Assembly: GCF_000765145.1 (NCBI RefSeq)
Contig: NZ_JMGA01000031.1
Location: 1 to 64,000, forward strand
Length of the DNA: 64,000 bases
Reading direction: 5' to 3'
Source of the DNA: Desulfosporosinus sp. HMP52
Lineage (GTDB): Bacteria; Bacillota; Desulfitobacteriia; Desulfitobacteriales; Desulfitobacteriaceae
A program made the position numbers and the translations under genes. Under the pieces are notes generated by a model. It saw only the letters and a program-made list of their open reading frames with translations, searched no databases and had not been told where the DNA came from. Shown here piece by piece: positions 1 to 8,582 of this stretch; positions within the stretch are counted from its first letter, which is position 1; each line of letters begins with the position of its first letter.

Positions 1-54
1 AGACAGGCTACTACTATACTTTGTGCAATATTAGGTGCAAATTAAGCACACAGG

Positions 55-477
55 TTATAAAGCTACTTCCAAATTCCTAATCTTTTCAGTAATCAATAAC
101 GGCAAGTCTGCCTTCTTTTCAGTATTATAATCATAAATGACAATCACTTCTTCCCCAGTTGTAGCTAGCCCAATTTTTTCGCTTACAATTATGTATTCCA
201 TGACAAAACTTGATTTGCCCATCGACTTAACTCTAGCACCAACCATTATTTGATCAGGATAAGCCAACGGCTTAAGGTACTTACAGATCGTTTGGGCCAG
301 TATAACTCCTATACCCGTCTTGGTTTTGAATTCATCGAACCGGAGCCTTTTAAGATATTCAAGGCGAGCTTGTTCAAAGTATCTTACATAATAGATGTTT
401 TTTACATGACCGGAAGCAGCCATCTCATTTTCAGTAATTGATATGCTTACTTGTACTGGAAAATCTCTTAAATCCAT
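55..477 (-). CDS. Acyl-CoA thioesterase-like hot-dog protein (4HBT/YbgC-type)
   Basis: The 140-residue length and the N-terminal GHVKN..YYVRYFEQAR block match single-domain hot-dog thioesterases of the 4HBT/FadM/YbgC group, which hydrolyse acyl-CoA or acyl-ACP thioesters in the cytoplasm. The block normally reads D-x-D-x-x-G-H-V; here it reads EMAASGHV, so the usual catalytic aspartate appears to be alanine. The protein may use another residue or bind rather than hydrolyse. The ATG follows a GGAGAG-like site. It lies about 2 kb downstream of the PHA operon on the same strand but is separated from it by a terminator and other genes, so a link to acyl-CoA turnover is only a guess. Confidence 0.75.
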   Translation of the reverse strand: MDLRDFPVQVSISITENEMAASGHVKNIYYVRYFEQARLEYLKRLRFDEFKTKTGIGVILAQTICKYLKPLAYPDQIMVGARVKSMGKSSFVMEYIIVSEKIGLATTGEEVIVIYDYNTEKKADLPLLITEKIRNLEVAL

Positions 478-516
478 AGCACTCTCCTCTTTACAAAATA
501 TATATATTATGCATTT

Positions 517-1374
517 TTAACTGCGGCAAAACACCATTTCATTTAGTTTAACCCCTAAATTATTGGCGACAATCTCACACTTGGCTCGCAGCAAAAAATA
601 TAACCTCCTATCTTTTTTTCCAAGCTCTTCTAAGGATTCATAATTAGCCTGTCCCTTACTGATTACTAAGTCTGCAGATTTATATACATCCAGGAAATCA
701 GACGAACAGTCTTCAAGAATCGTCCCAAGAAAGCCACTGCCGTTAGAAATAACGGGAATTTGATCTGTCATTCCCACATAAGTCGCGTCTTCCATAGTGG
801 CATCATTTAAAATTGGTTGATCTTTAACGGCATAAGTCACCTTAACCCCAGATTTAAAAAGCTGTTCTGCTAATAACTTATCAAATACAATTTCTCCACT
901 GTTATCTCCCAGAATTAATATCTCCTGGGCTTTATTTAGACCTTGCTGGAAAGAAGCATAATCGTCCCGCCTAAAACTTTTAGCCAACGCCTCCTGAATA
1001 CTTTTCTCAACATCGAAATCTTTCAGAATCCCCATATCAATGATATTCCCGGCTACTGCGATTTGCAAAGACATTAACAGAGGATCTTCGCTTTTCTGAA
1101 TTCTGTCTTTTAGTTGAGGAAGAAGTTCAAGAGCCAAATCATTAGACTCTTTTTTAGCCTTATGAAAGGGATCCTCGTTTCCCAACAATTCATTTGCTCT
1201 TCTAAGAATAATGGTCGAGTTCTCTGCAGGAGTTCTTTGAGGATCTAAGGTTGAAATAAGGGGGAGAGTTGCATTAATTATTTCTCTCGCTTTTTCCTCA
1301 GTGATTTCAGTTTGTGCCAAGGTATTGATGGTTTGCTTTATATAGCAAGGAATACATTCCAGAGTTACATTCAC
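517..1374 (-). CDS. DUF89 / ARMT1-like metal-dependent phosphatase family protein
   Basis: This 285-residue protein carries the hallmarks of bacterial DUF89 proteins: an N-terminal ECIPCY motif (Cys7, Cys10), an AGNIID segment near residues 108-113, a GDNSGE motif (Asp157, Asn158, Glu161) typical of the metal site, and a later SKGQANYE stretch. DUF89 proteins are metal-dependent phosphatases, thought to remove damaged or unwanted phosphometabolites in the cytosol; the substrate here cannot be read from sequence. The length is normal for the short bacterial CxxC branch. It lies 20 bp downstream of the DUF2695 gene on the same strand and may share its transcript. Confidence 0.85.
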   Translation of the reverse strand: MNVTLECIPCYIKQTINTLAQTEITEEKAREIINATLPLISTLDPQRTPAENSTIILRRANELLGNEDPFHKAKKESNDLALELLPQLKDRIQKSEDPLLMSLQIAVAGNIIDMGILKDFDVEKSIQEALAKSFRRDDYASFQQGLNKAQEILILGDNSGEIVFDKLLAEQLFKSGVKVTYAVKDQPILNDATMEDATYVGMTDQIPVISNGSGFLGTILEDCSSDFLDVYKSADLVISKGQANYESLEELGKKDRRLYFLLRAKCEIVANNLGVKLNEMVFCRS

Positions 1375-1394
1375 AAATAGGAGCCCCCTCTGTT

Positions 1395-1826
1395 TTATTT
1401 CCCGATTAATTGACTCTCCACATTATAAAGAATCTCACAATCACACTGTCCACCATTCTTTTTGAATACATCGATTATCTCGTTAATCTTTCCCCTTTTA
1501 AATTGCATCTGAGTTAAGATTTGCTTAGTTAAACGAAGGGTATGGTCACATGACAACCCAGAGAGCTTCTCGTTTAATTTATAAAAAAACATTCTCCGAA
1601 AGAGCAGACTCAATAATACACAATCCTTATTTAAGGTTGCTTTCTCTTCATTAAATAGTAAATCATACTCCAGTGCAAATGTCTGTATATCTGAAACAAG
1701 TCGTCTCTTAACTTCTTCTTTGATAAGTTTTTTATCGTTTAAAACCTGCGGATTTGACGCAAGGTGTTGACTAATTTCTTTGCCTATTTCTATATTATCT
1801 GTTTCCTTATCGTTAGATAGCTGCAT
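1395..1826 (-). CDS. DUF2695-containing hypothetical protein
   Basis: Function is unknown. The C-terminal half (about residues 90-143) has the DUF2695 pattern: a CDHTLRLT block, a short helix and a GGQCDCEILYNVE ending. The conserved Cys and His residues suggest a metal or redox site, but that is inference. The N-terminal half is a charged, probably helical region I cannot place. The gene is followed 20 bp later by the DUF89 gene on the same strand, so the two are probably co-transcribed. Confidence 0.65.
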   Translation of the reverse strand: MQLSNDKETDNIEIGKEISQHLASNPQVLNDKKLIKEEVKRRLVSDIQTFALEYDLLFNEEKATLNKDCVLLSLLFRRMFFYKLNEKLSGLSCDHTLRLTKQILTQMQFKRGKINEIIDVFKKNGGQCDCEILYNVESQLIGK

Positions 1827-1905
1827 TAAAACATAGCCTCCAGTAATTCAAAGTTTTATTGCAGTATGTACTTAACCAAACAAATTATACGCTTTAGTTT
1901 TCATC

Positions 1906-2451
1906 CTAATTCTCCGGATTATATAAGTTCTTAAACGCAGATATAAATTCATTTTCTACACTTGCAAAATCCCGAAGTGAAAATTCATGTTCCATCCCCT
2001 TGTCCGGTGGGACATCGAAAATTGGAAACTCCATTAATGTTTCAAACTCATAGTGTAAAAGAGTATCATCTACATTTTCAATCTGTTTCCGTTCTTCATC
2101 CGACAAATCCCCCAGACCAAATCTATCATAAATAACACTTTGTAATTTTTCCTCAATAGCAAAGTACTGCGGGAGGTTTTTCTTGACCGGCCTTGTCAAA
2201 TCTGAAATATAGCTTTCACTAGCATCATGTATAAGGCATCCGAGTTGTACTCGCTTAGAATACCCCCGGCTTTTGGCCTCTTTATAGCAATGAATTGAGT
2301 GCTGAGCCACTGAGTAAAAGTGGCTGCAATGTCCATTGGCCCTGGTCATCAGTGATAAAGAATGGGCAATATCTTCAATCTTAATGTCTTCCATAATTGG
2401 CTCCAATGGAAAGAACTTGATCTTTGAGTAGGTTAGTATGTAGTCGGACAT
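1906..2451 (-). CDS. HD-domain phosphohydrolase (YfbR-like)
   Basis: The 181-residue protein is an HD-superfamily hydrolase. His41 or His51 (HCSHFYSVAQHS), the HD pair at His75-Asp76 (LIHDASESY) and the later Asp in ENVDDTLL supply the usual H...HD...D metal ligands. The arrangement resembles the 5'-nucleotidase YfbR group and phage-type HD hydrolases, which act on nucleotides. The specific substrate is not evident. It is transcribed alone: it starts downstream of the PHA terminator and has its own GAGGT ribosome site just before the ATG. Confidence 0.8.
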   Translation of the reverse strand: MSDYILTYSKIKFFPLEPIMEDIKIEDIAHSLSLMTRANGHCSHFYSVAQHSIHCYKEAKSRGYSKRVQLGCLIHDASESYISDLTRPVKKNLPQYFAIEEKLQSVIYDRFGLGDLSDEERKQIENVDDTLLHYEFETLMEFPIFDVPPDKGMEHEFSLRDFASVENEFISAFKNLYNPEN

Positions 2452-2552
2452 GTTTACCTCACTTATAGTTTGGATTTTATCAATATATTATTAATTTCTT
2501 TCTTAGATCATAAACTATTATTTAGCTTTCTGTAAAGAGAACGTGATAGAAC

Positions 2553-2582
2553 AAAAAAACCCCCACACAATTTGTATAGGGG
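2553..2582 (-). terminator. Rho-independent terminator of the PHA operon
   Basis: Read on the minus strand, a 10-bp stem (CCCCTATACA pairing with TGTGTGGGG, with two G-T pairs) and a 3-nt loop are followed by seven Ts. It lies about 30 bp past the stop of the acetoacetyl-CoA reductase gene. Confidence 0.85.
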
Positions 2583-2613
2583 CGCGTAATTCTTGGAATG
2601 AAATTAAATAACT

Positions 2614-3333
2614 CTACAACCTCATCCCGCCATTAACACTTAAATTATGACCGGTTATATACGAAGAATCATCAGAAGCTAAGAAAAGAGCTGCCTTAGC
2701 AATTTCCGTCGGTTCGGCAAGTCTTCCCAACATAGTTTGCTTCGCGAATTTCTCCAGTAACTCTTGAGGAACTGTCTTTAAAATATCTGTCATTGTATAG
2801 CCTGGAGAAATTGCATTAACTCTCACTTGCGCTCCCTTCATGGCAAATTCTTTCGCCCAAGTTTTGGTCATCCCAATAATGCCAGCTTTTGACGCTGAAT
2901 AATTAACCTGACCAATATTGCCATATTCTCCGACAACTGAAGATATATTGATAATAGATCCTTTACCATCAACCTGCATCATGGGGCCAATATAGCGAGT
3001 CAGATTATACGCACCTTTTAGATTTACGTCTATTACTAAGTTCCATTGTTCATCTGTCATTTTTCCGGTAAGGGCATCCCTAGTAATACCTGCATTATTC
3101 ACTAGGATATCTACTTTACCATATTTCCCCTTAACGTAATCAGCTAAAACTTTGCAAGCTTTGCCATCGGTTACATTCAGTTCATACCCTTCGACATTAT
3201 CATTTTTATATTGTAAAACTTCTATATCACAGGCAATAACTATAGCTCCGGCTTTTGCAAATTCTTCTGCCATCGCCCGTCCGATACCTCTGGTTCCTCC
3301 AGTAATAACGGCCACTTTGCCCTCTAATCTCAT
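2614..3333 (-). CDS. phaB: Acetoacetyl-CoA reductase / 3-oxoacyl-ACP reductase (SDR)
   Basis: A classical short-chain dehydrogenase of about 239 residues: the NADP site TGGTRGIG is at residues 11-18, NNAG at 79-82, and the catalytic Ser131/132, Tyr145 and Lys149 (YSASK) are present. FabG-family enzymes reduce 3-oxoacyl thioesters; placement as the last gene behind phaE-phaC indicates that it supplies (R)-3-hydroxyacyl-CoA for polyhydroxyalkanoate synthesis. I chose the ATG at 3333, which gives the family N-terminus MRLEGKVAVITGG. A GGGGAAGGAG site lies 12 bp upstream; two further in-frame ATGs at 3342 and 3345 sit too close to it. The gene begins within 30 bp of the phaC stop. Confidence 0.85.
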   Translation of the reverse strand: MRLEGKVAVITGGTRGIGRAMAEEFAKAGAIVIACDIEVLQYKNDNVEGYELNVTDGKACKVLADYVKGKYGKVDILVNNAGITRDALTGKMTDEQWNLVIDVNLKGAYNLTRYIGPMMQVDGKGSIINISSVVGEYGNIGQVNYSASKAGIIGMTKTWAKEFAMKGAQVRVNAISPGYTMTDILKTVPQELLEKFAKQTMLGRLAEPTEIAKAALFLASDDSSYITGHNLSVNGGMRL

Positions 3334-3360
3334 TAACCCCATCATCTCCTTCCCCACTGA

Positions 3361-4449
3361 TTACTTTTCACGCTTTAATAGCCACTCCGCAATTTTAGGT
3401 GCAATGACATGATGAGATTTTGAGCTGACATACATTCCGATATGACCTATTGGGTATGAAACTAGTTCTTTATCTTTACTCCCAACATAATCTAACAATG
3501 GTCTTGTCGATTCCGGAGGAACTATATGATCTTCGTCTCCACATATGGTTAAAACCGGCATGGTAATTTTCTTTAGATCAACCACCCTACCCCCGATATC
3601 AAAGGTTCCTTTAATCAGTCTATTTTCTTGATACAATTCTTTAATAAACCGTCTAAATGCCTCTCCCGACTGATCTGGACTGTCTAGGATCCATTTTTCC
3701 ATACGAATAAAATTGGCGGCTGTATCAGGGTTTTCTAAATTATCCACTATACTTACATATTTATTAAGCATTAACTGGAACGGTTTAAGAAAATCAAAAC
3801 CTCCGTTTAGAAATTCCCCCGGGATAACACCATACGTATCAACCAGATTATCTACATTCATATCTTTACTCCACTTAAATAAATAACCATCCTTAGCCTT
3901 TCTCCCCGCTTCAAAATCAATGGGAGTTACCATAGTAACCAGGTTTTTAACCTTTTCTGGATTTAAAGCGGTGTAAATAGCGGAAAACGTTCCTCCTTGG
4001 CAAACTCCAATGATATTTACCTTCGTCGAATCAGTTCTTTTGAGAATCTCATTAACGGTATTTTCAATATAGACGTCAATATAATCCTCTAACGTTACAT
4101 ATTTATCTTGTGCAGTCGGGTATCCCCAATCAATAATATACAGATCCAAACCGAGTTCCAGCAAATTTTTAATTACACTACGGTCTTGTTGAATATCCAT
4201 CATATATTGTCGATTAACTAGGGCATAGATGATAAGTGTAGGAACTTTACTAACTTTTTTGGCTAACGGTTTATAGTGAAATACCTTCATTTTGTCTTCT
4301 TTGTAAAAAAGCTCTTTAGGGGTCTTATTTGATTCTGTATCTTTTAAATTCAATAATACATCGATTCCATGGATGAATTTTTTCTGGTATTCGAACAAAT
4401 CGTCGAAAGATTTCTCTAAGTCAATCGGAAAATATGGTAACATCATCAA
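3361..4449 (-). CDS. phaC: Class III polyhydroxyalkanoate synthase, catalytic subunit PhaC
   Basis: This 362-residue alpha/beta hydrolase polymerises hydroxyacyl-CoA into PHA on the granule surface, together with PhaE. The length fits class III (class I and II enzymes are near 560-600 residues). The catalytic triad is visible: Cys150 in the lipase-like box GVCQGG, Asp307 in GDEDHIVPP and His336 in GHIGMYVS. The N-terminus lacks the long extension of class I enzymes, as expected. It lies 19 bp downstream of phaE and just ahead of the reductase gene, forming one operon. Confidence 0.95.
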   Translation of the reverse strand: MMMLPYFPIDLEKSFDDLFEYQKKFIHGIDVLLNLKDTESNKTPKELFYKEDKMKVFHYKPLAKKVSKVPTLIIYALVNRQYMMDIQQDRSVIKNLLELGLDLYIIDWGYPTAQDKYVTLEDYIDVYIENTVNEILKRTDSTKVNIIGVCQGGTFSAIYTALNPEKVKNLVTMVTPIDFEAGRKAKDGYLFKWSKDMNVDNLVDTYGVIPGEFLNGGFDFLKPFQLMLNKYVSIVDNLENPDTAANFIRMEKWILDSPDQSGEAFRRFIKELYQENRLIKGTFDIGGRVVDLKKITMPVLTICGDEDHIVPPESTRPLLDYVGSKDKELVSYPIGHIGMYVSSKSHHVIAPKIAEWLLKREK

Positions 4450-4468
4450 ATCCTCCTTTGTCGGATAA

Positions 4469-5566
4469 TCAACTGATTGTCACTGTATTGGCTTTAATTT
4501 CCTTGAGCATAATTACTTCCTTTTTCAAGGCTCTTACTTCTCTTTTTAAATCATCAAGTGTTCTATACAGACTATCCATATCAGTTCTTGTAGGATAGGG
4601 TAAGAATTTAAGCGTATTTTCTAACAAACTATCAAATTCTTTTTTGAAATTAACCCCAGCATCCATTACCTGTGATATTAACTTAGAAAACTCATCTGTT
4701 CCGAATAATTTATGATAGGCTGCCTCATTTTGTTTCCACCAATATTCGTAAAATTCTTTAAAGGTTTTAGGGTTATTGCCTTTTACTAACATCTCTTGGT
4801 AATCTTTTATAATCTTTTCAAAGGTTTCCTGACTTACTTTGGCCATAGTTGCAAAAAATTCACTCATTGTGTTAATAAAGTTGATTGAGGCATTAATGCT
4901 ATGCATTTGTTTTTGCATTAGTTCTCGATTCATTGAAAATATAGGCATATTAAAGATTTTCCCATACGTCGATGAGAACTTTTCATTCCATAGTTTTACA
5001 AACTCGATATAGGCAGTTTTATCTCCAGTAATGCTTTTTGTTAATAGGTTTTGTAAGGTTTGAGAGCCTTCTAACCATGGATGTAAAAACTTTTGGCTTG
5101 TATCTGTTGATAATGAATAGATTTCGATGAACTTCTTAGAGAAATTTTGCACTTGCTCAGGCAAATAAAAAATGAAATTACTGGACAATAGTTTCTGATA
5201 GTCTTTAATCCATTTATTACAAAAAGTAATTGGGTCACTATCTTTTCCAGTAAAAGTCTTAATTAGATCTTCCCAAATTTCATATAGATTCTGATAGATG
5301 TTAGCTCCGGAAAAAATTTTATTGAACTGCAATGGAAAAAATACTTTGGATATATTTTTAAGATATTGATCATTGAATTCAAACCATTGCTTAGTCATCT
5401 CCTGAGTGGGTCTTAGGCTTTCTTCAAAATCACTATTCGGCTCCTCCTTCTTACCTTGAGCTTTATCTTTAGGAGTTACCACCACATTCATAAGATCCTG
5501 CCAATAATCAAACATCTTTTTTTGGTTCTCAAAATACATTTCCATAAAATCCATGTTCTCACTCAT
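4469..5566 (-). CDS. phaE: Class III PHA synthase subunit PhaE
   Basis: The product (about 365 residues) is rich in aromatic and charged residues, with a long helical middle and a C-terminal coiled-coil-like tail (DDLKREVRALKKEV). The FEEYW-type segment near residues 300-310 (FKEFYEYWWKQNEAAYHKLF) is typical of PhaE, the non-catalytic partner that class III PhaC needs for activity. The ATG at 5566 is chosen because GGGAGGAA lies 7 bp upstream; longer reading in the same frame has no ribosome site and would run into the preceding gene. Its start codon overlaps the stop of the small upstream ORF, so translation of the two is probably coupled. Confidence 0.9.
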   Translation of the reverse strand: MSENMDFMEMYFENQKKMFDYWQDLMNVVVTPKDKAQGKKEEPNSDFEESLRPTQEMTKQWFEFNDQYLKNISKVFFPLQFNKIFSGANIYQNLYEIWEDLIKTFTGKDSDPITFCNKWIKDYQKLLSSNFIFYLPEQVQNFSKKFIEIYSLSTDTSQKFLHPWLEGSQTLQNLLTKSITGDKTAYIEFVKLWNEKFSSTYGKIFNMPIFSMNRELMQKQMHSINASINFINTMSEFFATMAKVSQETFEKIIKDYQEMLVKGNNPKTFKEFYEYWWKQNEAAYHKLFGTDEFSKLISQVMDAGVNFKKEFDSLLENTLKFLPYPTRTDMDSLYRTLDDLKREVRALKKEVIMLKEIKANTVTIS

Positions 5567-5762
5567 TTTCAATTCCTCCCTTGTCAGAAAAAGCATTATG
5601 GATAAGTGCCAGATCTTTGGGATCGTATGCAAATTCACCTGGTAAAGTATCAAACTGAATTACAATAAAGACACCAACTTCGTCATGGTCAATTCCAACA
5701 ACAGTACCAATACAGTGACTGATCGTCTCAACACGGTCTCCAACTTGAAACTCAAAAAGCAT
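5559..5762 (-). CDS. Small SH3/KOW-like hypothetical protein, first gene of PHA operon
   Basis: I do not recognise a named family. The roughly 67-residue product has a beta-rich pattern (FQVGDRVETI..GTVVGID..VFIVIQFD) resembling small SH3- or KOW-like barrels. Its stop codon overlaps the phaE start by 8 nt (ATGAGTGA), which implies translational coupling and a role tied to PHA synthesis, perhaps as a granule or regulatory factor. The ATG at 5762 is preceded by a weak GGGTGG; an in-frame ATG at 5783 has no visible ribosome site. No DNA-binding helix is evident. Confidence 0.6.
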   Translation of the reverse strand: MLFEFQVGDRVETISHCIGTVVGIDHDEVGVFIVIQFDTLPGEFAYDPKDLALIHNAFSDKGGIENE

Positions 5763-6125
5763 AATATCAGACCACCCTGTCATAGTTTTTGTAGCTTTTA
5801 GGATATTTCGGTATGCAAGATATTTGCAAGAATTTGATTCTGCAAAACATACTAATCATTAATGCTTTTGAAACCTTCTAAATTGTTGATCCTTACCACC
5901 TCTCTATAATTTATATTTTCAGAAAAATCGTACCAATTTATCATGATAAAATCCATAGAAAATCATTATATTGGTAATCATTTATATTTATTTACAATTA
6001 ACCCTAGATAACCCACGAAGTTTGCTCTCATTATTTACTCATAGAAAAAGACTACTCACTGAGTAGCCTAATTGTTGTCGCCAAAAGTAACATAATAAAA
6101 TTTCCGGATATCAATGGTGAATGAT
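5763..6125. other. Intergenic region upstream of the PHA operon
   Basis: No gene is evident. It holds the terminator of the upstream radical SAM gene (6044-6068), an imperfect inverted repeat around 5822-5847 (TTTGC-AAGAAT / ATTCT-GCAAA) next to a short direct repeat (GCAAGA-ATTTG), and presumably the PHA promoter; on the minus strand TTGGTA with a TAAATT 17 bp further is a weak candidate. Confidence 0.4.
6044..6068 (-). terminator. Terminator of the 6-16 kb biosynthetic cluster
   Basis: On the minus strand GGCTACTC pairs with GAGTAGTC (one G-T pair) around a 3-nt loop and is followed by TTTTTC. It lies about 55 bp after the stop of the radical SAM gene, so it marks the end of the cluster transcript. 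Confidence 0.75.
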
Positions 6126-7418
6126 CTACCTCATCCGCTCCAACCTCTCATATAAATCCGTCCTTCTTCCCCGCTCCCAGGAACCATAGATCTTCTCTGA
6201 TAGCTCCGGGGTCAGAGGGAGAGTGTCTAAACCATTCTCTTCATAATGCCTATGAATCTCTTGAGAGCAGCTTTCACAGAGATAACCCTCTCCGCCCCAA
6301 GCAAAACAAGTGCGCATTTTTGTATAGATATCCTCAAACTTATCCCTCATTATGTTACCAAAGGAGATATTTAAAAACTCACAGGGCTGGAGATCACCCT
6401 TGGCATTGATATAAAATCTGTCAGTCCCCCCGGCAGTACAGCCAAAAACCGACTTGTCTTCTTCAATGATTTGAGCAGAGATGGCCGGATAATTGGCTTT
6501 CTTTTTATGTAAATTGTATTGGTTTACCTTCCCTTTGACATATTCAATGTCCTGGGGGGAGAATTCGACAACTCCTTTTTCCAGCCACCCTCCCGCAGGT
6601 TTAGGTTTAATAATCTGGATCAGACAGGCCTTGAAATCCTTGGCTGTCTCCATAATTCCTTCGAATGTACCGTTATAAAAATCCTCCCGCTGCAAGCAGG
6701 TATTAAAAGCCACCGCCAAACCCGCTTCGTGGCACATCTCAACTCCAGCCTTCATGGTTTCCCAGGCAGAGTCTTTACCCATAAACATGTTAAAGAGCTT
6801 TGCGTCAGGGCTATGCAAAGAAAACATGACCGCGGTCACATTTAGCCCTCTAAGTTCTGCAAGTCTTTCTTTAGTCATGCCGGCACCTGTGGAATTAATC
6901 CAGATCTCAGATCTTGAATCAATAGCTTGGCATACCTGTTTAAGTCGTTCATAAGCAAAAAAAGGCTCTCCACCTTCGATATTAAAGAAAGCTATTCCCA
7001 TCTCCTGAAGCTTACTGACAATCTCCAGTAATACTTCAATATCCACATCCTTACCCTTATCAAGTTTCTGATAACAATGCTGACAATGATAAGGGCAAGC
7101 TGAAGTAATCGATAACAAGACCGTGGTACAAGGCATCCTTTCCTTGAATTGACTAAACTTCCAGCAGGCGGTGAGAAACGCCGTCGACGGAAAGCCGGGG
7201 ATATACAGTCCTAAGCATGTCTTGCCCTCAATCTCAACAAATTTATTCTGCTTCATTCTGGAGACAAAAAGAAGCAGCCTTCTTAATACTAAAATAAACT
7301 CTTTCAAAGAAAGCTCCCCTTTCCTCCGAGCTGAAAGAAAGCAGAAAAAAACACTTACTTTTAACCTTAAGTTAAAGATATTTCTCCTAAAACATGTAAC
7401 ATTCCTTACAGTTACCAT
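6126..7418 (-). CDS. Radical SAM protein with SPASM-like C-terminal cysteines
   Basis: The radical SAM motif CPYHCQHC (Cys108, 112, 115) binds the cluster that cleaves S-adenosylmethionine; a GGEP motif follows about 35 residues later. The C-terminal third has a Cys-rich SPASM-like domain (CTAGGTDR, LQPCEF, CESCSQEIH) expected to hold one or two extra FeS clusters. Such proteins modify peptides or small molecules. No precursor peptide is visible nearby, so I favour a small-molecule or lipid substrate. Two starts are possible: ATG 7418 behind a very strong AAAGGAGG at 8 bp, or TTG 7307 behind GGAGGAAAGGGGAG at 6 bp; the segment between them is basic and hydrophobic. It is the last gene of the cluster, 126 bp after the SDR. 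Confidence 0.8.
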   Translation of the reverse strand: MVTVRNVTCFRRNIFNLRLKVSVFFCFLSARRKGELSLKEFILVLRRLLLFVSRMKQNKFVEIEGKTCLGLYIPGFPSTAFLTACWKFSQFKERMPCTTVLLSITSACPYHCQHCYQKLDKGKDVDIEVLLEIVSKLQEMGIAFFNIEGGEPFFAYERLKQVCQAIDSRSEIWINSTGAGMTKERLAELRGLNVTAVMFSLHSPDAKLFNMFMGKDSAWETMKAGVEMCHEAGLAVAFNTCLQREDFYNGTFEGIMETAKDFKACLIQIIKPKPAGGWLEKGVVEFSPQDIEYVKGKVNQYNLHKKKANYPAISAQIIEEDKSVFGCTAGGTDRFYINAKGDLQPCEFLNISFGNIMRDKFEDIYTKMRTCFAWGGEGYLCESCSQEIHRHYEENGLDTLPLTPELSEKIYGSWERGRRTDLYERLERMR

Positions 7419-7544
7419 AAGGAAACCTCCTTTCTATCATGAGTAAACTAGTTCAGCTAAGCAAAACATCGTCTTTGGTGAGGGACTATACTCCACCGAA
7501 TCGGGAACCCCCCCTAAAAAGTGTTAGTCTCGAAATTTATCAAA

Positions 7545-8582
7545 TTAAATCAAGCCTTGCTCCTTATACCAGGCAACTGTTCTTTTGATCCCATCCTCCA
7601 GACTAAAGGAGTTCCTAAAGCCTAGGATATGGTTGGCTTTTTCAATAGAAAACTCAATATTATCATAGAACATATTCACTCTCCCTCGAGTCAAGAGCGG
7701 TGGATTCTGAGCTTTAAATATTGTAAATAACAGTTCCATGAGAAAAGCAATCGGGTAGCTTAAGGCTTTAGGTAGGTTACCAGGTTTTCTTAACCCTGCT
7801 TCAGAACAGAATAAATCGTAGATTTTATCCATATTCTCAGGTTCCTCATTACCGATCAGCATACAATGCCTGCCTGTCAGCTGTTTTTTATAAGCTAAAA
7901 AATAGGCTCTAGCCAGGTCTCCCGCATAGATAACGTGAAATTTGTTATTCTTAGCACCCGGAACCAAGGGAATTCCAGCTTTCGCCGTTTTAAGGTATTC
8001 GTAAAATCCGGTGTTAAATTCTCTCTCTCCATAGACCCAAACAGGCTCTAAAATAGCCAAATTCAAATCATGCTTCTCGGCAAAAGCTAAACCCTCTTGC
8101 TTGGCCATTGCTTTTGTATCACGATAGTAGTTTAACTTGCAGGGAAAAAAGCTATCTCCCAAGTATGGGTAATTTGAATTATAGGGGGATTCCTCGTCCT
8201 TAAGGAGAAAGCTGTTTTCCTCACCATAGACAGAATTTGATCCCGTCATAAGAATGTTTTTTATGCCGGCCTGGACGCAAGCCTTTAATACATTCACTGT
8301 ACCAGCAACATTCGTCTGGTAGAATTCCTGGTAGTTCCCCCAGTCCGCTACTTTAGCAGCATTGTGAATTACCCACTCATAACCCCTGAAAACTTCAGTT
8401 AAATCCCCGATATTTCTAATATCTCCTGTCTCTAGTTCCACAGGCAACCCTTCTAGGTTCGCTAATTGGCTCTCATTTCTTATCAAGCAGCCGACCTTGA
8501 CCTGATTTTCGCAAAACTCTCTGGTAATATGACTCCCGATAAATCCTGTCCCACCTGTAATTAAAACCCCCTTCTTATCCAT
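7545..8582 (-). CDS. NAD-dependent epimerase/dehydratase (extended SDR, 3beta-HSD-like)
   Basis: The 345-residue protein has the extended-SDR nucleotide motif TGGTGFIGSH at residues 10-19 and a shifted active site around Ser/Tyr (TGSNSVYGEE, later YYRDTKAMAK with Tyr and Lys four apart). It belongs to the group with 3beta-hydroxysteroid dehydrogenases, OleD-type ketone reductases and the CerR ketosphinganine reductases of bacterial sphingolipid loci. The likely reaction is reduction or oxidation of a long-chain beta-keto or hydroxy group. The start overlaps the ketosynthase stop by 8 nt, so the two are translated together. Confidence 0.85.
   Translation of the reverse strand: MDKKGVLITGGTGFIGSHITREFCENQVKVGCLIRNESQLANLEGLPVELETGDIRNIGDLTEVFRGYEWVIHNAAKVADWGNYQEFYQTNVAGTVNVLKACVQAGIKNILMTGSNSVYGEENSFLLKDEESPYNSNYPYLGDSFFPCKLNYYRDTKAMAKQEGLAFAEKHDLNLAILEPVWVYGEREFNTGFYEYLKTAKAGIPLVPGAKNNKFHVIYAGDLARAYFLAYKKQLTGRHCMLIGNEEPENMDKIYDLFCSEAGLRKPGNLPKALSYPIAFLMELLFTIFKAQNPPLLTRGRVNMFYDNIEFSIEKANHILGFRNSFSLEDGIKRTVAWYKEQGLI

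Noticed and set aside
7419-7544. Terminator between the SDR and radical SAM genes
   Set aside because: The hairpin GGTGAG..CTCCACC is bulged and has no T-run, so I treat the radical SAM gene as part of the cluster.
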